Source of the DNA: Schaalia hyovaginalis
GTDB taxonomy: Bacteria; Actinomycetota; Actinomycetes; Actinomycetales; Actinomycetaceae
NCBI RefSeq assembly: GCF_014208035.1
Contig: NZ_JACHMK010000001.1
Coordinates: forward strand, 1,550,001 to 1,614,000
Reading direction: 5' to 3'
DNA length: 64,000 nucleotides
The stretch's first letter is position 1, and each line of letters opens with the position of its first letter. Position numbers and translations under genes: made by a program. Below the pieces are notes generated by a model. The model saw only the letters and a program-made list of their open reading frames with translations, did not search any database and was not told the origin of the DNA. Positions 17,308-26,331 of the stretch are shown here, piece after piece.

Positions 17308-18152
17308 AAGAGTCCTCCTAGAGTCGGCCGGTGGCTCGTCCACGGCTCCGTCGCAATCGTAGAGACTTTCACGTCGAGATCCACATCCGCCCCCTGCGCA
17401 CCCGCCCTCAGGCGCTCGGCGAGGCGCGGCAGCCACACGGATTCGGTCGCCCAGTGGCTCGCGCACAGCAGGGCCGGCGCTCCCCCTTCGCGATGCTCCG
17501 AGGCCGGGTGATGGCGCAGGTCGGCGGTGAGGACGGCATCGGCCCCCGAAGCCCTTGCCGCCTCGAGGAAGGAGTCGCCGGCGCCCGGGCACACCGCGAC
17601 CCTCGCGATGAGGGCGTCCTCGTCTCCGCTGCTGAACAGGCCCGTCGGCCCCGCGGGGAGCCTGCTCGCCACGAGATCGGCGAAGTCGCCCAGTCGCGCG
17701 GGGGTGATCGCGCCGATCCGTCCGTGGCCGTAGGGGCGCCCCTCCTCGTCCCGTCCGGATTCGACGAGCGGTACGGCGTCGCGGATGCCGACAAGGGCGG
17801 CGAGGGCGTCACCGGTGCCCTCGTGCGAGCAGTCGGCGTTCGTGTGAGCGGCGAAGAGGGCGATCCCGGAACGAATGAGCTTCGCCACGAGACGGCCCTT
17901 CGGATCCGACTCCGGCAGGAAGCTCGTGCCCCGCAGGTAGAGGGGGTGGTGGACGAGCATCATGTCGGCCTTCTCGTCGAGGGCCTCCTCAACGGTGTCC
18001 GCCACGGGGTCGAGGGCGAGGAGGACTTTTCCGGCCCGGCGCCGGGGATCGCCGAGGATGAGCCCCACCCTGTCCCAGGCCTCCGCGCGCTCGGGCGGGT
18101 ACCACGTATTCATCCGGGTGACGATGTCACCCACGCTCCATGAACTGCTCAC
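17304..18152 (-). CDS. Nif3-like dinuclear metal centre protein (YbgI/YqfO family)
   Basis: 282-residue member of the Nif3/YqfO family, proposed hydrolases (annotated as GTP cyclohydrolase 1 type 2) with a two-metal site. Metal ligands are seen in VHHPLYLRG (H-H), AHTNADCS (H-x-N-x-D) and, near the C-terminus, LLCASHWATE (H-x3-E). The GTG start begins VSSSWSVGDIV; the frame continues much further upstream but only as antisense of lipB. Its stop overlaps the coiled-coil gene start (GTGA). Divergent from lipB with an 87-base gap. The biochemical role is not established for any close relative. Confidence 0.85.
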   Translation of the reverse strand: MSSSWSVGDIVTRMNTWYPPERAEAWDRVGLILGDPRRRAGKVLLALDPVADTVEEALDEKADMMLVHHPLYLRGTSFLPESDPKGRLVAKLIRSGIALFAAHTNADCSHEGTGDALAALVGIRDAVPLVESGRDEEGRPYGHGRIGAITPARLGDFADLVASRLPAGPTGLFSSGDEDALIARVAVCPGAGDSFLEAARASGADAVLTADLRHHPASEHREGGAPALLCASHWATESVWLPRLAERLRAGAQGADVDLDVKVSTIATEPWTSHRPTLGGLL

Positions 18153-18226
18153 CCGGCAAGGATATCGGGCCTCCTGGCGCTCGTGGCGCCCTCGGCGCTC
18201 GGCGGGTAGAGCCAATGTCCCAGGGC

Positions 18227-18242
18227 TATGATTCGATCCGTG
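18227..18242 (+). promoter_or_regulatory. -10 box and leaderless start of lipB
   Basis: TATGAT at 18227-18232 is followed by seven bases and then GTG at 18240. The upstream in-frame ATG at 18228 lies inside the hexamer and would not be transcribed from this promoter, so GTG is preferred as the initiation codon. Confidence 0.55.
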
Positions 18243-18911
18243 CGCGTCATCGATCTCATCGACTCGGGCCTCACGGACTACGCGGAAGTGGACCGCCTCC
18301 AAAGGGAGCTCCACGGGAAAGCCGCTGCCGGTGAGGGCGACTTCCTCATCCTCGCCGAATTCACGCCGACGTGGACGGCGGGGCGCCACACGAAGCCCGA
18401 GGACGTCCCCGACACGACGCTGCCCATCATCCGCACCGATCGCGCCGGCTCGGCCACCTGGCACGGCCCCGGGCAGGTGGTCTGCTATCCCGTCGTCAAG
18501 CTCAAGGAGCCGGTCGACCTGTACGCCTGGATCCGCTCGGTCGAGGCGGGGGTCATCGGCACCGTCCGCGAGGACTGGGGACTGGACGCCCGCAGGATCG
18601 ACGGCCGCGCGGGCGTATGGCTCACCGAGGAGGGGCGCAGGGACCGGAAGATCTGCGCGATCGGACTGAAGGTCGCGCGCGGCGCGACCCTTCACGGGGT
18701 CGCCCTCAATGTCGACATCGATCCGGCTGCGGCCTTCTCGGGCATCATCCCGTGCGGCCTCGCCGACGCCGATGTGGCCTCGCTTTCGTGGGAGGGCGTG
18801 CGCACCACCGTTCGCGAGGCCGCGAACGCCCTCGTCGTCCGCCTCTTCGACTCGATCCGCCCGCAACTGGCGGACCCCGACCCCATTCTCGAGAACTGGA
18901 GCGCTTCATGA
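18240..18911 (+). CDS. lipB: octanoyl-[acyl-carrier-protein]:protein N-octanoyltransferase
   Basis: 223-residue enzyme that moves octanoate from ACP to lipoyl domains, the first step of endogenous lipoate synthesis. The catalytic lysine and cysteine are both present, in [12 protein letters not shown] and GIIPCGL, and the [20 protein letters not shown] block is typical of LipB. Start chosen at GTG 18240 on promoter evidence; an ATG four codons earlier is possible. The stop overlaps the lipA ATG by four bases (ATGA). The clients in this window would be the pyruvate dehydrogenase complex, whose E1 (aceE) is nearby. Confidence 0.95.
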   Translation: MRVIDLIDSGLTDYAEVDRLQRELHGKAAAGEGDFLILAEFTPTWTAGRHTKPEDVPDTTLPIIRTDRAGSATWHGPGQVVCYPVVKLKEPVDLYAWIRSVEAGVIGTVREDWGLDARRIDGRAGVWLTEEGRRDRKICAIGLKVARGATLHGVALNVDIDPAAAFSGIIPCGLADADVASLSWEGVRTTVREAANALVVRLFDSIRPQLADPDPILENWSAS

Positions 18912-19957
18912 GCACCCTGCCCGACCCCGAAGGCCGCAAGCTTCTTCGCGTAGAGGTGAGGAACTCCCAGACCCCCATCGAGTCGAAACCGGAGTGGATC
19001 CGCACGACCGCGAAGGCCGGGGCGAATTACCAGGACATGCGGAGCCTGTCGCATTCGAGGGGACTGCACACCGTGTGCGCGGAGGCCGGGTGCCCGAACA
19101 TCTACGAGTGCTGGCAGGACCGCGAGGCGACCTTCCTCCTGGGCGGCGCCCTGTGCACGCGCCGCTGCGACTTCTGCGACATCGCGACGGGCCGTCCGAG
19201 CGAGTACGACCGGGACGAGCCCCGCCGCATCGCCGAATCCGTCGCCGAATTGGAGCTGCGCTACGCCACGATCACGGGGGTCACCCGTGATGACCTGCCC
19301 GACGGGGCGGCGTGGCTCTACGCCGAGACCTGTCGCCTCATCCACGAGCTCAGCCCATCGACCGGCGTCGAGCTCCTCGTCGACGACTTCCGGGGGCAGG
19401 CCGAGTCGATCGACATGGTCATCGAAGCGGGACCGCAGGTCTTCGCGCACAACCTGGAGACCGTGCCCCGCATCTTCAAGAAGATCCGACCGGCCTTCCG
19501 TTACGAGCGCTCCCTCGACATGATCCGGCGCGCGCATGACGGGCGGATGGTGACGAAGTCGAATCTCATCCTGGGCATGGGCGAGAGCCGCGAGGAGATC
19601 TCCGAGGCCATGCGCGACTTGCACTTAGCGGGTTGCGACCTCTTGACGATCACCCAGTACCTGCGCCCCTCGCCGCTGCATCACCCGATCGACCGCTGGG
19701 TGCATCCCGAGGAGTTCGTCGAGATCGCCGCCGAGGCCGAGGAGATCGGCTTCGCGGGTGTCATGGCGGGACCGCTCGTACGCTCCTCGTATCGCGCCGG
19801 GCTCCTGTGGGCGAAGGGGATGCGGGCCCGGGGTTTCGAGATCCCCGAGAGGCTGTCCCACCTCGATGATTCCGGCTCCACCCTGCAGGAGGCCCGCACG
19901 GTCCTGCGCAAGATGCGCGAGCGGGCCGATCGCCGGGCAGCGGGAGTGTCGGCCTGA
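18908..19957 (+). CDS. lipA: lipoyl synthase
   Basis: 349-residue radical SAM enzyme that inserts two sulfurs into protein-bound octanoate. Both iron-sulfur clusters are accounted for: the auxiliary cluster cysteines C57, C62 and C68 (C-x4-C-x5-C) and the SAM cluster C83, C87 and C90 (C-x3-C-x2-C). The C-terminal serine ligand region is represented by [11 protein letters not shown]. Length is normal. Translationally coupled to lipB, and followed after one base by the GTG of an AMP-binding enzyme, making a three-gene operon. Confidence 0.97.
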   Translation: MSTLPDPEGRKLLRVEVRNSQTPIESKPEWIRTTAKAGANYQDMRSLSHSRGLHTVCAEAGCPNIYECWQDREATFLLGGALCTRRCDFCDIATGRPSEYDRDEPRRIAESVAELELRYATITGVTRDDLPDGAAWLYAETCRLIHELSPSTGVELLVDDFRGQAESIDMVIEAGPQVFAHNLETVPRIFKKIRPAFRYERSLDMIRRAHDGRMVTKSNLILGMGESREEISEAMRDLHLAGCDLLTITQYLRPSPLHHPIDRWVHPEEFVEIAAEAEEIGFAGVMAGPLVRSSYRAGLLWAKGMRARGFEIPERLSHLDDSGSTLQEARTVLRKMRERADRRAAGVSA

Positions 19958-19958
19958 G

Positions 19959-21473
19959 GTGATCGCTCCGGATTACTCCCCCGCCCGCGCCCTCCTGCGC
20001 GCGGCCAAGCAGCATCCCGATCGCAAGTCGATCATCTGGCCCGACGGCCAAGAGCCCTGGACGGTCGGGCGCAGCGCCGACGTCGTCTCGCGGACGGTCA
20101 GCGCCCTGCGCGCTCTCGGCATCGCCGAGGGCGATCGCGTCGTCTTCGCAGCGGCGAACAGCGCCTGGGTCTTCCTTCTCCACGTCGCCTGCGCATGGAT
20201 CGGCGCGGTCACCGTGCCGGTCTCCGAGCGCCTTCCGCTCGACGTCCTCGAGGGGATCATCGATTCGATCCGGCCGCGACTGGTCCTGACCGATCCCGAT
20301 TCCGCCCTGGCCGGGCGCGCCGGGATGCGGGTCCTGGAGCTGGGCGGTTTCGCCTCGCTGAGCCTGGCGTCCCCGCCCGCGCCGGGCGCCCCCCGGGCGC
20401 TGGGATCGGAGCCCGCGGCGATCGTCTACACCTCGGGTTCGGCGGGCAGGACTCGCGGCGTCGAGCTCTCGCACGCCCAGTTGTGGTGGGGCTCGATGTG
20501 CTTCCGCGATGGCTTCGAATACGCGCCCTACGAGGAGGTCGTCGGCGTCTGCGCCCCGGTGTCGCACATCGGCGGCTTCAACGGCACCTCCCTCGACGTC
20601 TTCAGTCACGGCGGCGCGATCCGCGTCTTCTCCGGCTTCGACCCCGTGGAGGTCTTGACCTCCATCGAGGCTGATCGTATCTCGATGATGTTCGTCGTCC
20701 CGGTCATGTGCCACCTGCTGCTCGATGCGAACGCCTCCCTCGGCGCGGACCTGTCCTCCTGGCACCGCCCCTTGGTGGGGGGCGATGCCATGGGTCCGGT
20801 GCTCGCCCAGCGCCTCCGCTCGGCCGGTTTGAGGCCCATCCACGTGTGGGGGATGACGGAGACCGCGGGTGCGGGCATGATGGCCTCCCCCGATTCGGCG
20901 GCTCCCGCGGGCGCCCTCGGCGCGCCCTTCCCCTATGTCGACGCGCGCCTCGTCCTCGCCGATGGAGCGCCCGCGAGGCCGGGCGAGATCGGGGAGATCG
21001 AGGTGCGGGGGCCGGGTGTGGCGCAGACCTTCATCTCGGCGGGCGAGCGCGGCCCGGCGCGCGTGCGGGACGGCTGGCTCGCCACCGGGGATCTGGCGAC
21101 CCGGGACGAGGAGGGCTGGTACACCATCGTCGGTCGCGCCTCGCGGATGATCAACACCGGCGGCGAGCTCGTCGCCCCCGCGCGCCTGGAGGAGCTCATC
21201 CGCGGATTGGACGGGGTCGACGACGCCATCGTCGTGGGCGTCCCCGATGAGCGCTGGGGCCAGGTCGTCTCGGCCCTGCTCGTCGACCGCTCCGGCCTCC
21301 GCTCGGGTTCGGCGCGCGAGACCGTGGCGGTCCTCGACCGCCACCTCGCGCCCTGGGAGCGGATCCGCAGGGCCGCCTGGGTCGAGTCGCTGCCCCAGCT
21401 GCCCAACGGCAAGCCGGATGCCCTGGCCGCCGAGCGGATGCTGATGGAGGCGGAGCAGCGCCGAATGTGGTGA
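19959..21473 (+). CDS. AMP-binding (ANL superfamily) acyl-CoA ligase-like protein
   Basis: 504 residues of the adenylate-forming superfamily, which activates carboxylic acids as acyl-AMP. Motifs: YTSGSAGRTRGVELSH (the P-loop, where the usual lysine before G-V is arginine), HVWGMTET, GWLATGDLATRDEEGWYTIVGR (A7/A8) and the C-terminal catalytic lysine in LPNGKPDA (A10). GTG is used because it lies one base after the lipA stop and begins the conserved region. Being downstream of lipB-lipA, an octanoate- or lipoate-activating role is conceivable but unproven; MenE-like or generic fatty-acyl ligase are alternatives. Confidence 0.78.
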   Translation: MIAPDYSPARALLRAAKQHPDRKSIIWPDGQEPWTVGRSADVVSRTVSALRALGIAEGDRVVFAAANSAWVFLLHVACAWIGAVTVPVSERLPLDVLEGIIDSIRPRLVLTDPDSALAGRAGMRVLELGGFASLSLASPPAPGAPRALGSEPAAIVYTSGSAGRTRGVELSHAQLWWGSMCFRDGFEYAPYEEVVGVCAPVSHIGGFNGTSLDVFSHGGAIRVFSGFDPVEVLTSIEADRISMMFVVPVMCHLLLDANASLGADLSSWHRPLVGGDAMGPVLAQRLRSAGLRPIHVWGMTETAGAGMMASPDSAAPAGALGAPFPYVDARLVLADGAPARPGEIGEIEVRGPGVAQTFISAGERGPARVRDGWLATGDLATRDEEGWYTIVGRASRMINTGGELVAPARLEELIRGLDGVDDAIVVGVPDERWGQVVSALLVDRSGLRSGSARETVAVLDRHLAPWERIRRAAWVESLPQLPNGKPDALAAERMLMEAEQRRMW

Positions 21474-21543
21474 ACACCGCGCATGATCGCGCGACCGAAT
21501 TCGGTAATCTTCTCGTGACTTAATTTCCGAGAAGGGGTCTTCC

Positions 21544-22917
21544 ATGCACCGCATCGTCATCATCGGATCCGGCTTCGCCGGACTCGCCGCAGCCAAGGGC
21601 CTCAAGCGCGCCGACGCCGAGATCACGATCCTCGCCAGGACGGGCCACCACCTCTTCCAGCCCCTCCTCTACCAGGTGGCGACCGGGATCCTCTCCGAGG
21701 GCGACATCGCGCCGACGACGCGCGAGATCCTCAAGAGGCAGAAGAACGCGCGGGTCCTCCAGGCCCTCGTCGAGGACATCGACGTCGACAAGCGCATCGT
21801 CACCTGGCGCAATCACAACGAGGTCCGCGAAACCCCCTACGACACGCTCATCGTCGCCGCCGGCGCGGGCCAGTCCTACTTCGGGAACGACCACTACGCC
21901 GTGTTCGCGCCGGGGTTGAAGACCATCGACGACGCCCTCGAACTGAGGGCCCGCATCTTCGGCTCCTTCGAGAAGGCCGAGATCGCCGAGGACCCGGCCG
22001 AGATCGAGCGCCTACTCACCTTCGTCGTCGTCGGCGCCGGACCGACCGGCGTTGAAATGGCCGGCCAGATCCGCGAACTCGCCTCGCACACCCTGGCGAA
22101 CGAATTCCGCGCGATCGACCCGCGCGCCGCGCGCGTCCTCCTCGTCGACGGAGCGGACCTGCCCCTACCCGCCTTCGGCGAGAGGCTCGGCGACGTCACG
22201 CGGCGCGAGCTCGAAAGGCTCGGCGTCGAGGTGCGCACAGGCGCCCTCGTCATCGGACTCGATCACGACACGGTCACGCTGCGCCACCAGGACGGCTCGA
22301 GCGAGACGATCCCGTCGAAGTGCAAGGTGTGGGCCGCCGGCGTCCAGGCGAGCGAACTCGGCCGGGTGCTCGCCGAGCGCGCGGGCGCCGAGCTCGACCG
22401 TGCGGGCCGCGTCATCGTGGGACCGGACCTGACCCTCCCGGACCACCCGGAGATCTTCGTCCTCGGCGACATGATGGCCGTCCCGGGCGTGCCCGGCGTC
22501 GCGCAGGGCGCGATCCAGTCCGCCCGCTTCGCGGCGAAGACGATCCTCGCCCGCCTCGGCGCGGGCAGGGCGCCGGCGGAGTTCGCCTACAGCGACAAGG
22601 GCTCGATGGCGACGATCGCCCGATTCAAGGCCGTCGTCAAGATCGGCCGCTTCCGCCTCACCGGCTTCCTCGCCTGGGCGGCGTGGTGCTTCCTCCACCT
22701 GCTCTACATCGTCGGCTTCAAGTCGCAGATCGGCACGCTCGTCCACTGGTTCTTCAGCTTCGCCTCCGGAGCGCGCTCGCAGAGGACGACGACGAACCAG
22801 CAGCTCGTCGCCCGCCTCGCGCTCGAGCACTTGGGCGCCCACTCCTCCGGAAGACTCGTCGCGGGCCAGGATCCGACGGGCTCCGAAGGGCGCCCCGGCG
22901 ACTCCCGGGAGGAGTGA
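21544..22917 (+). CDS. ndh: type 2 NADH dehydrogenase (NDH-2)
   Basis: 457-residue FAD-dependent, non-proton-pumping NADH:quinone oxidoreductase of the inner membrane face. FAD-binding IVIIGSGFAGLAAAKGL opens the protein, the NADH Rossmann motif is VVVGAGPTGVEMAGQI, and FVLGDMMAVPGVPGVAQGAIQ is the conserved C-terminal FAD contact. A hydrophobic stretch near residues 375-405 (LAWAAWCFLHLLYIVGF) fits the membrane anchor. ATG is preceded by GAGAAGGGG. It is the only NADH dehydrogenase in the window and could feed menaquinol to the sdh/frd complex encoded at 32-35 kb. Confidence 0.93.
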   Translation: MHRIVIIGSGFAGLAAAKGLKRADAEITILARTGHHLFQPLLYQVATGILSEGDIAPTTREILKRQKNARVLQALVEDIDVDKRIVTWRNHNEVRETPYDTLIVAAGAGQSYFGNDHYAVFAPGLKTIDDALELRARIFGSFEKAEIAEDPAEIERLLTFVVVGAGPTGVEMAGQIRELASHTLANEFRAIDPRAARVLLVDGADLPLPAFGERLGDVTRRELERLGVEVRTGALVIGLDHDTVTLRHQDGSSETIPSKCKVWAAGVQASELGRVLAERAGAELDRAGRVIVGPDLTLPDHPEIFVLGDMMAVPGVPGVAQGAIQSARFAAKTILARLGAGRAPAEFAYSDKGSMATIARFKAVVKIGRFRLTGFLAWAAWCFLHLLYIVGFKSQIGTLVHWFFSFASGARSQRTTTNQQLVARLALEHLGAHSSGRLVAGQDPTGSEGRPGDSREE

Positions 22918-23020
22918 GTCGGGAGGACGCCTGCTTCTTCGTTCAACGGAGCGAAAGACTTCCTCGGGAATCAGGGACCCCCTGGATTTAATAGCCTCAA
23001 TGTCTCATTCGAACCAGAAT

Positions 23021-23039
23021 CGATATAGATTTTCTATCG
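23021..23039 (+). promoter_or_regulatory. LysR-type box (candidate OxyR site) upstream of ahpC
   Basis: CGAT-N11-ATCG (CGATA, nine bases, TATCG), a perfect dyad that fits the T-N11-A consensus of LysR-type regulators. It ends 30 bases before the ahpC ATG, and overlaps TATAGA/TTCTAT hexamers that could be the -10. The only LysR-type regulator nearby is the oxyR gene of the same operon. Confidence 0.6.
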
Positions 23040-23069
23040 TCAGTTCACGCTCGGACGAAAGGCCAGCTC

Positions 23070-23633
23070 ATGTCGTTGATCAACACGCGAATCAAGCCCT
23101 TCGAGACGGAGGCCTACCACAACGGCTCCTTCATCCACGTCTCCTCCGACGACCTCCAGGGCAAGTGGGGCATCGTCTTCTTCTACCCGGCGGACTTCAC
23201 CTTCGTCTGCCCGACTGAGCTCGCGGACCTCGAGAAGGTCTACCCCGAGCTCCAGTCCCTCGGAGTCGAGGTCTACTCCGTCTCCCGCGACTCCCACTTC
23301 GTGCACAAGGCGTGGCACGAGACCTCGCCCGAAGTCGGCACCCTCACCTATCCGATGCTCGGCGACGTCAACGGCGTCATCACCGCGAACTTCGACACCA
23401 TGAGGCCCGAGTCCGGTCTCGCCGACCGCTCCACCTTCCTCATCGACCCCGACGGGATCATCCAGTACATCGAGACCACGCCCGAGGGCGTCGGCCGCAA
23501 CGCCGCCGAACTCGTCCGCAAGGTGAAGGCCGCCCAGTACGTGCGCTCCCACCCCGGCGAGGTCTGCCCCGCCAAGTGGGAGGAGGGCCAGGAGACCCTC
23601 AAGCCCTCCTTCGACCTCGTGGGGAAGATCTGA
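23070..23633 (+). CDS. ahpC: alkyl hydroperoxide reductase C (typical 2-Cys peroxiredoxin)
   Basis: 187-residue AhpC/Prx1-type peroxiredoxin reducing hydrogen peroxide, organic peroxides and peroxynitrite in the cytoplasm. Peroxidatic Cys47 is in TFVCPTE, and resolving Cys166 is in GEVCPAKW. Length and the C-terminal tail match the E. coli-like AhpC subfamily that uses AhpF as reductase, which is the next gene, 10 bases downstream. A GAAAGG ribosome site precedes the ATG and a LysR-type dyad lies just upstream. Part of ahpC-ahpF-oxyR. Confidence 0.97.
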   Translation: MSLINTRIKPFETEAYHNGSFIHVSSDDLQGKWGIVFFYPADFTFVCPTELADLEKVYPELQSLGVEVYSVSRDSHFVHKAWHETSPEVGTLTYPMLGDVNGVITANFDTMRPESGLADRSTFLIDPDGIIQYIETTPEGVGRNAAELVRKVKAAQYVRSHPGEVCPAKWEEGQETLKPSFDLVGKI

Positions 23634-23643
23634 GGCCCGCTCG

Positions 23644-25218
23644 ATGCTCGACACCGCAGCCCTCTCCCAGCTCTCCGAGTACCTCACCCTCATCCGGGAG
23701 CCGATCGAACTCGCCGCATCACTCGACGACTCGACTCATTCGCGGCGCCTGCGCGAACTCCTCGAGGAGATCGCATCGCTCAGCGACATGGTCACCCTCG
23801 TCGAAGAAGCCGATGCGCGCACCCCGTCCTTCGCGATCCGGCGCATCGGAAGCGATGTCGGGGTCCGTTTCGCGGGCCTGCCGATGGGCCACGAGTTCGC
23901 CTCCCTCGTCCTGGCCCTCGTTCAGGTCGGCGGCCACCCGCCGAAGCTCGACGAGGACGTGATCGAGGCGATCCGCGCCCTCGACGGGGGCGAATTCGTC
24001 ACCTACATGTCCCTGACGTGCCAGAACTGTCCGACGGTCGTCCAGGCGCTCAACACCATGAGCGTCATCAACCCGAAAATCCGGCACACCGCGGTCGAAG
24101 GGGGCGCCTTCGAAGCGGAGGTCGCAGGACTGGGCATCACGGCCGTCCCCGCGGTCTACAAGGACTCGGAGGTCTTCGCCCACGGGCGCATGGAGATCGG
24201 GGACATCCTCGACAAGCTCAACCCCTCCTCGGCCGAAGCCCGTTCGAAGGCCCTCGACTCCCTCGAGCCCTTCGATCTGCTCGTCGTCGGCGCCGGACCG
24301 GCCGGCGCCACCGCGGCGATCTACGCGGCCCGCAAGGCACTGCGCACCGGGATCATCGCGGAACGCTTCGGCGGTCAGATCCTCGACACAGCATCCATCG
24401 AGAATTTCAGCTCGATCCGGCGCACCGAGGGCCCGGCCCTCGCCTCCTCCCTGGAGGAGCACGTGCGCTCCTACGACGTCGAGATCATGACGGGGCACCG
24501 CGTCAGCGCGCTCACCGCCCCCTCCGAGTCCGATCCCCTCTTCAGCCTCACGACGGGCGGGGCGCGCCTGCGCTCGCGCAGCGTCATCCTCGCCACGGGG
24601 GCGAGCTACCGGCTCATGGGAGTGCCCGGGGAGCAGGAGTACCGCAACAAGGGCGTGACCTTCTGCCCGCACTGCGACGGCCCCCTCTTCGCCGGGCGGG
24701 AGGTCGCGGTCATCGGCGGGGGCAATTCCGGGATCGAGGCCGCTATCGACTTGGCCGCCATCGCCTCCCGGGTCACCGTCGTCGAGTTCCTCGATGAGCT
24801 CAAGGCGGACGCGGTCCTCGTCAAGACGCTGAACTCCCTGCCGAACGTCACCGTGCGCACCGGCGTGCGCGTGCTCAGCGTCCTCGGCGACGGGAAGGCG
24901 GTCACCGCACTCGAGGTCGAGAACCGTTCGGAGGGGACTCGCGAGGAGATCCCCGTTGCGGGCGTCTTCGTCCAGATCGGCCTCGTGCCGAACACCGGAT
25001 GGCTCGAAGCCCCCGCGCTCACCAACTCCCGCGGTGAGATCCTCGTCGATCCGCGCGGAGCGACCGCCGTTCCCGGCCTCTTCGCCGCCGGCGACTGCGC
25101 GACGACCCCCTACAAGCAGATCCTCACCGCGCTGGGATCGGGGGCGACGGCCGCCCTGACGGCCTTCGACCACCTCATGCGGGAGGGGGCCGCCGCTCCC
25201 GCTACCATCGACGCATGA
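23644..25218 (+). CDS. ahpF: alkyl hydroperoxide reductase F
   Basis: 524-residue flavoprotein that passes electrons from NAD(P)H to AhpC. The N-terminal tandem thioredoxin-like domain carries the redox pair C126-Q-N-C129, and the thioredoxin-reductase-like body has the FAD motif VVGAGPAGATAAIYAARK, the active disulfide C341-P-H-C344 and the NADH motif VIGGGNSGIEAAIDLA, ending with the FAD contact FAAGDC. All expected redox centres are present. It starts 10 bases after ahpC and its stop overlaps the oxyR ATG (ATGA). Confidence 0.97.
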   Translation: MLDTAALSQLSEYLTLIREPIELAASLDDSTHSRRLRELLEEIASLSDMVTLVEEADARTPSFAIRRIGSDVGVRFAGLPMGHEFASLVLALVQVGGHPPKLDEDVIEAIRALDGGEFVTYMSLTCQNCPTVVQALNTMSVINPKIRHTAVEGGAFEAEVAGLGITAVPAVYKDSEVFAHGRMEIGDILDKLNPSSAEARSKALDSLEPFDLLVVGAGPAGATAAIYAARKALRTGIIAERFGGQILDTASIENFSSIRRTEGPALASSLEEHVRSYDVEIMTGHRVSALTAPSESDPLFSLTTGGARLRSRSVILATGASYRLMGVPGEQEYRNKGVTFCPHCDGPLFAGREVAVIGGGNSGIEAAIDLAAIASRVTVVEFLDELKADAVLVKTLNSLPNVTVRTGVRVLSVLGDGKAVTALEVENRSEGTREEIPVAGVFVQIGLVPNTGWLEAPALTNSRGEILVDPRGATAVPGLFAAGDCATTPYKQILTALGSGATAALTAFDHLMREGAAAPATIDA

Positions 25219-26246
25219 ACCTGAGGAGTCTCGAATACCTCGTGGCGGTGGCCGAAGGGCGCAGTTTCCGCGCCGCGGCCACCGCCTGCGGCGTCTCGCA
25301 GCCGACCCTGTCGGTGCAGATCCGGCGCCTGGAGGACGAACTCGGGGTTGACCTCGTCGACCGCTGCGCTTCCCCGATCGGACTGACCCCGATCGGCCGC
25401 GATATCGCCGAGCGCGCCCGCACGGCGATCGAGTGCGCCGCCCAGATCGAGCAGATCGCGCGCGAGGCCAAGGGGGCCGCCTCGCCCCTGCGCATCGGGG
25501 TCTTCCCGACGCTCGGCCCCTATCTCATCCCCCGGATCCTCCCCCGCTTCAAGGACGAGCGCCCCGATCTGCGCCCCCTCTTCGTCGAGGAGAAGACCCC
25601 CCGCCTCATCGACATGCTCGACGCGGGCGAGATCGACGGCGCGCTCGTCGGCTCGGACCTGCCCGTTCCCCCTTTCAAGGAGCGCCCCCTCTTCCGGGAG
25701 GAGTTCATCCTCGCGATCCCGCAGGGCGACCCCCTCGCCCAGGCCCCCGCGGTCACCGCGCGAGACCTCGCCGACCGCCGGGTCCTGCTCCTGACCGAGG
25801 GGCACTGCCTCGGAGAGCAGATCGAGCGCTGGGCCATCGCCGAGGGCGTCCCCCTCCTCGACGACTACCGGGCCACCAGCCTGGAAACCCTCCGTCACGC
25901 CGTGATGCTCGAGCAGGGGATCGCCCTCCTGCCGGCCCTGTCCGTCATCGATCCCGTTCCGCGCTTCCCCGGAATCGCCCTCAAGCGCCTGGGCCCGGAT
26001 GCGCCGCACCGGGACATCCGGTTCGTGTGGAGAACGACCTCGCCGAGGGGGCGCCGGCTCGCCGAGCTGAGCGCTTCGCTGATGCCCTCCATCGATTCCC
26101 CCCTCATCCTCGACGGAGGGGAGGCGTCCGGCGCCGTATCGCCGCTGCGCGAAGAGGAGCCGACGCCCGCAGGGGCGCCGACTCCGGGATGTGGGCCCGG
26201 CCGGGTTCGAACCGACGACTTCTGCGGTGTAAACGCAGCGCTCTGA
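25215..26246 (+). CDS. oxyR: LysR-family peroxide sensor OxyR, lacking the second redox cysteine
   Basis: 343-residue LysR-type regulator with an N-terminal winged helix (residues 1-60) and a substrate-binding-like sensor domain. OxyR identity rests on GHCLGEQ followed by YRATSLETLR, which aligns with E. coli GHCLRDQ and FRATSLETLR. Cys198 corresponds to the peroxide-sensing C199, but the position of the resolving C208 is Ala207. Remaining cysteines are C25, C51, C74, C326 and C337. The last 18 codons lie antisense within tRNA-Val (26192-26265), and a tail of about 35 residues exceeds the usual OxyR length. Translationally coupled to ahpF. Confidence 0.88.
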   Translation: MNLRSLEYLVAVAEGRSFRAAATACGVSQPTLSVQIRRLEDELGVDLVDRCASPIGLTPIGRDIAERARTAIECAAQIEQIAREAKGAASPLRIGVFPTLGPYLIPRILPRFKDERPDLRPLFVEEKTPRLIDMLDAGEIDGALVGSDLPVPPFKERPLFREEFILAIPQGDPLAQAPAVTARDLADRRVLLLTEGHCLGEQIERWAIAEGVPLLDDYRATSLETLRHAVMLEQGIALLPALSVIDPVPRFPGIALKRLGPDAPHRDIRFVWRTTSPRGRRLAELSASLMPSIDSPLILDGGEASGAVSPLREEEPTPAGAPTPGCGPGRVRTDDFCGVNAAL

Positions 26247-26265
26247 CCAACTGAGCTACAGGCCC
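26192..26265 (-). tRNA. tRNA-Val (anticodon TAC)
   Basis: 74-base cloverleaf on the minus strand: acceptor GGGCCTG/CGGGCCC (one G-U pair), D arm GCTC...GAGC, anticodon stem CTGCG/CGCAG closing loop TTTACAC (anticodon TAC), T loop TTCGAAC, discriminator A. It completes a third valine isoacceptor in this window. The oxyR reading frame runs 55 bases into it on the opposite strand. Confidence 0.93.
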
Positions 26266-26331
26266 CGCGCCCGCGCCGACATCGTGAGCGGGACCGTCCC
26301 ATTATGGGGGACGGCATCCCGATCCGCCGAA

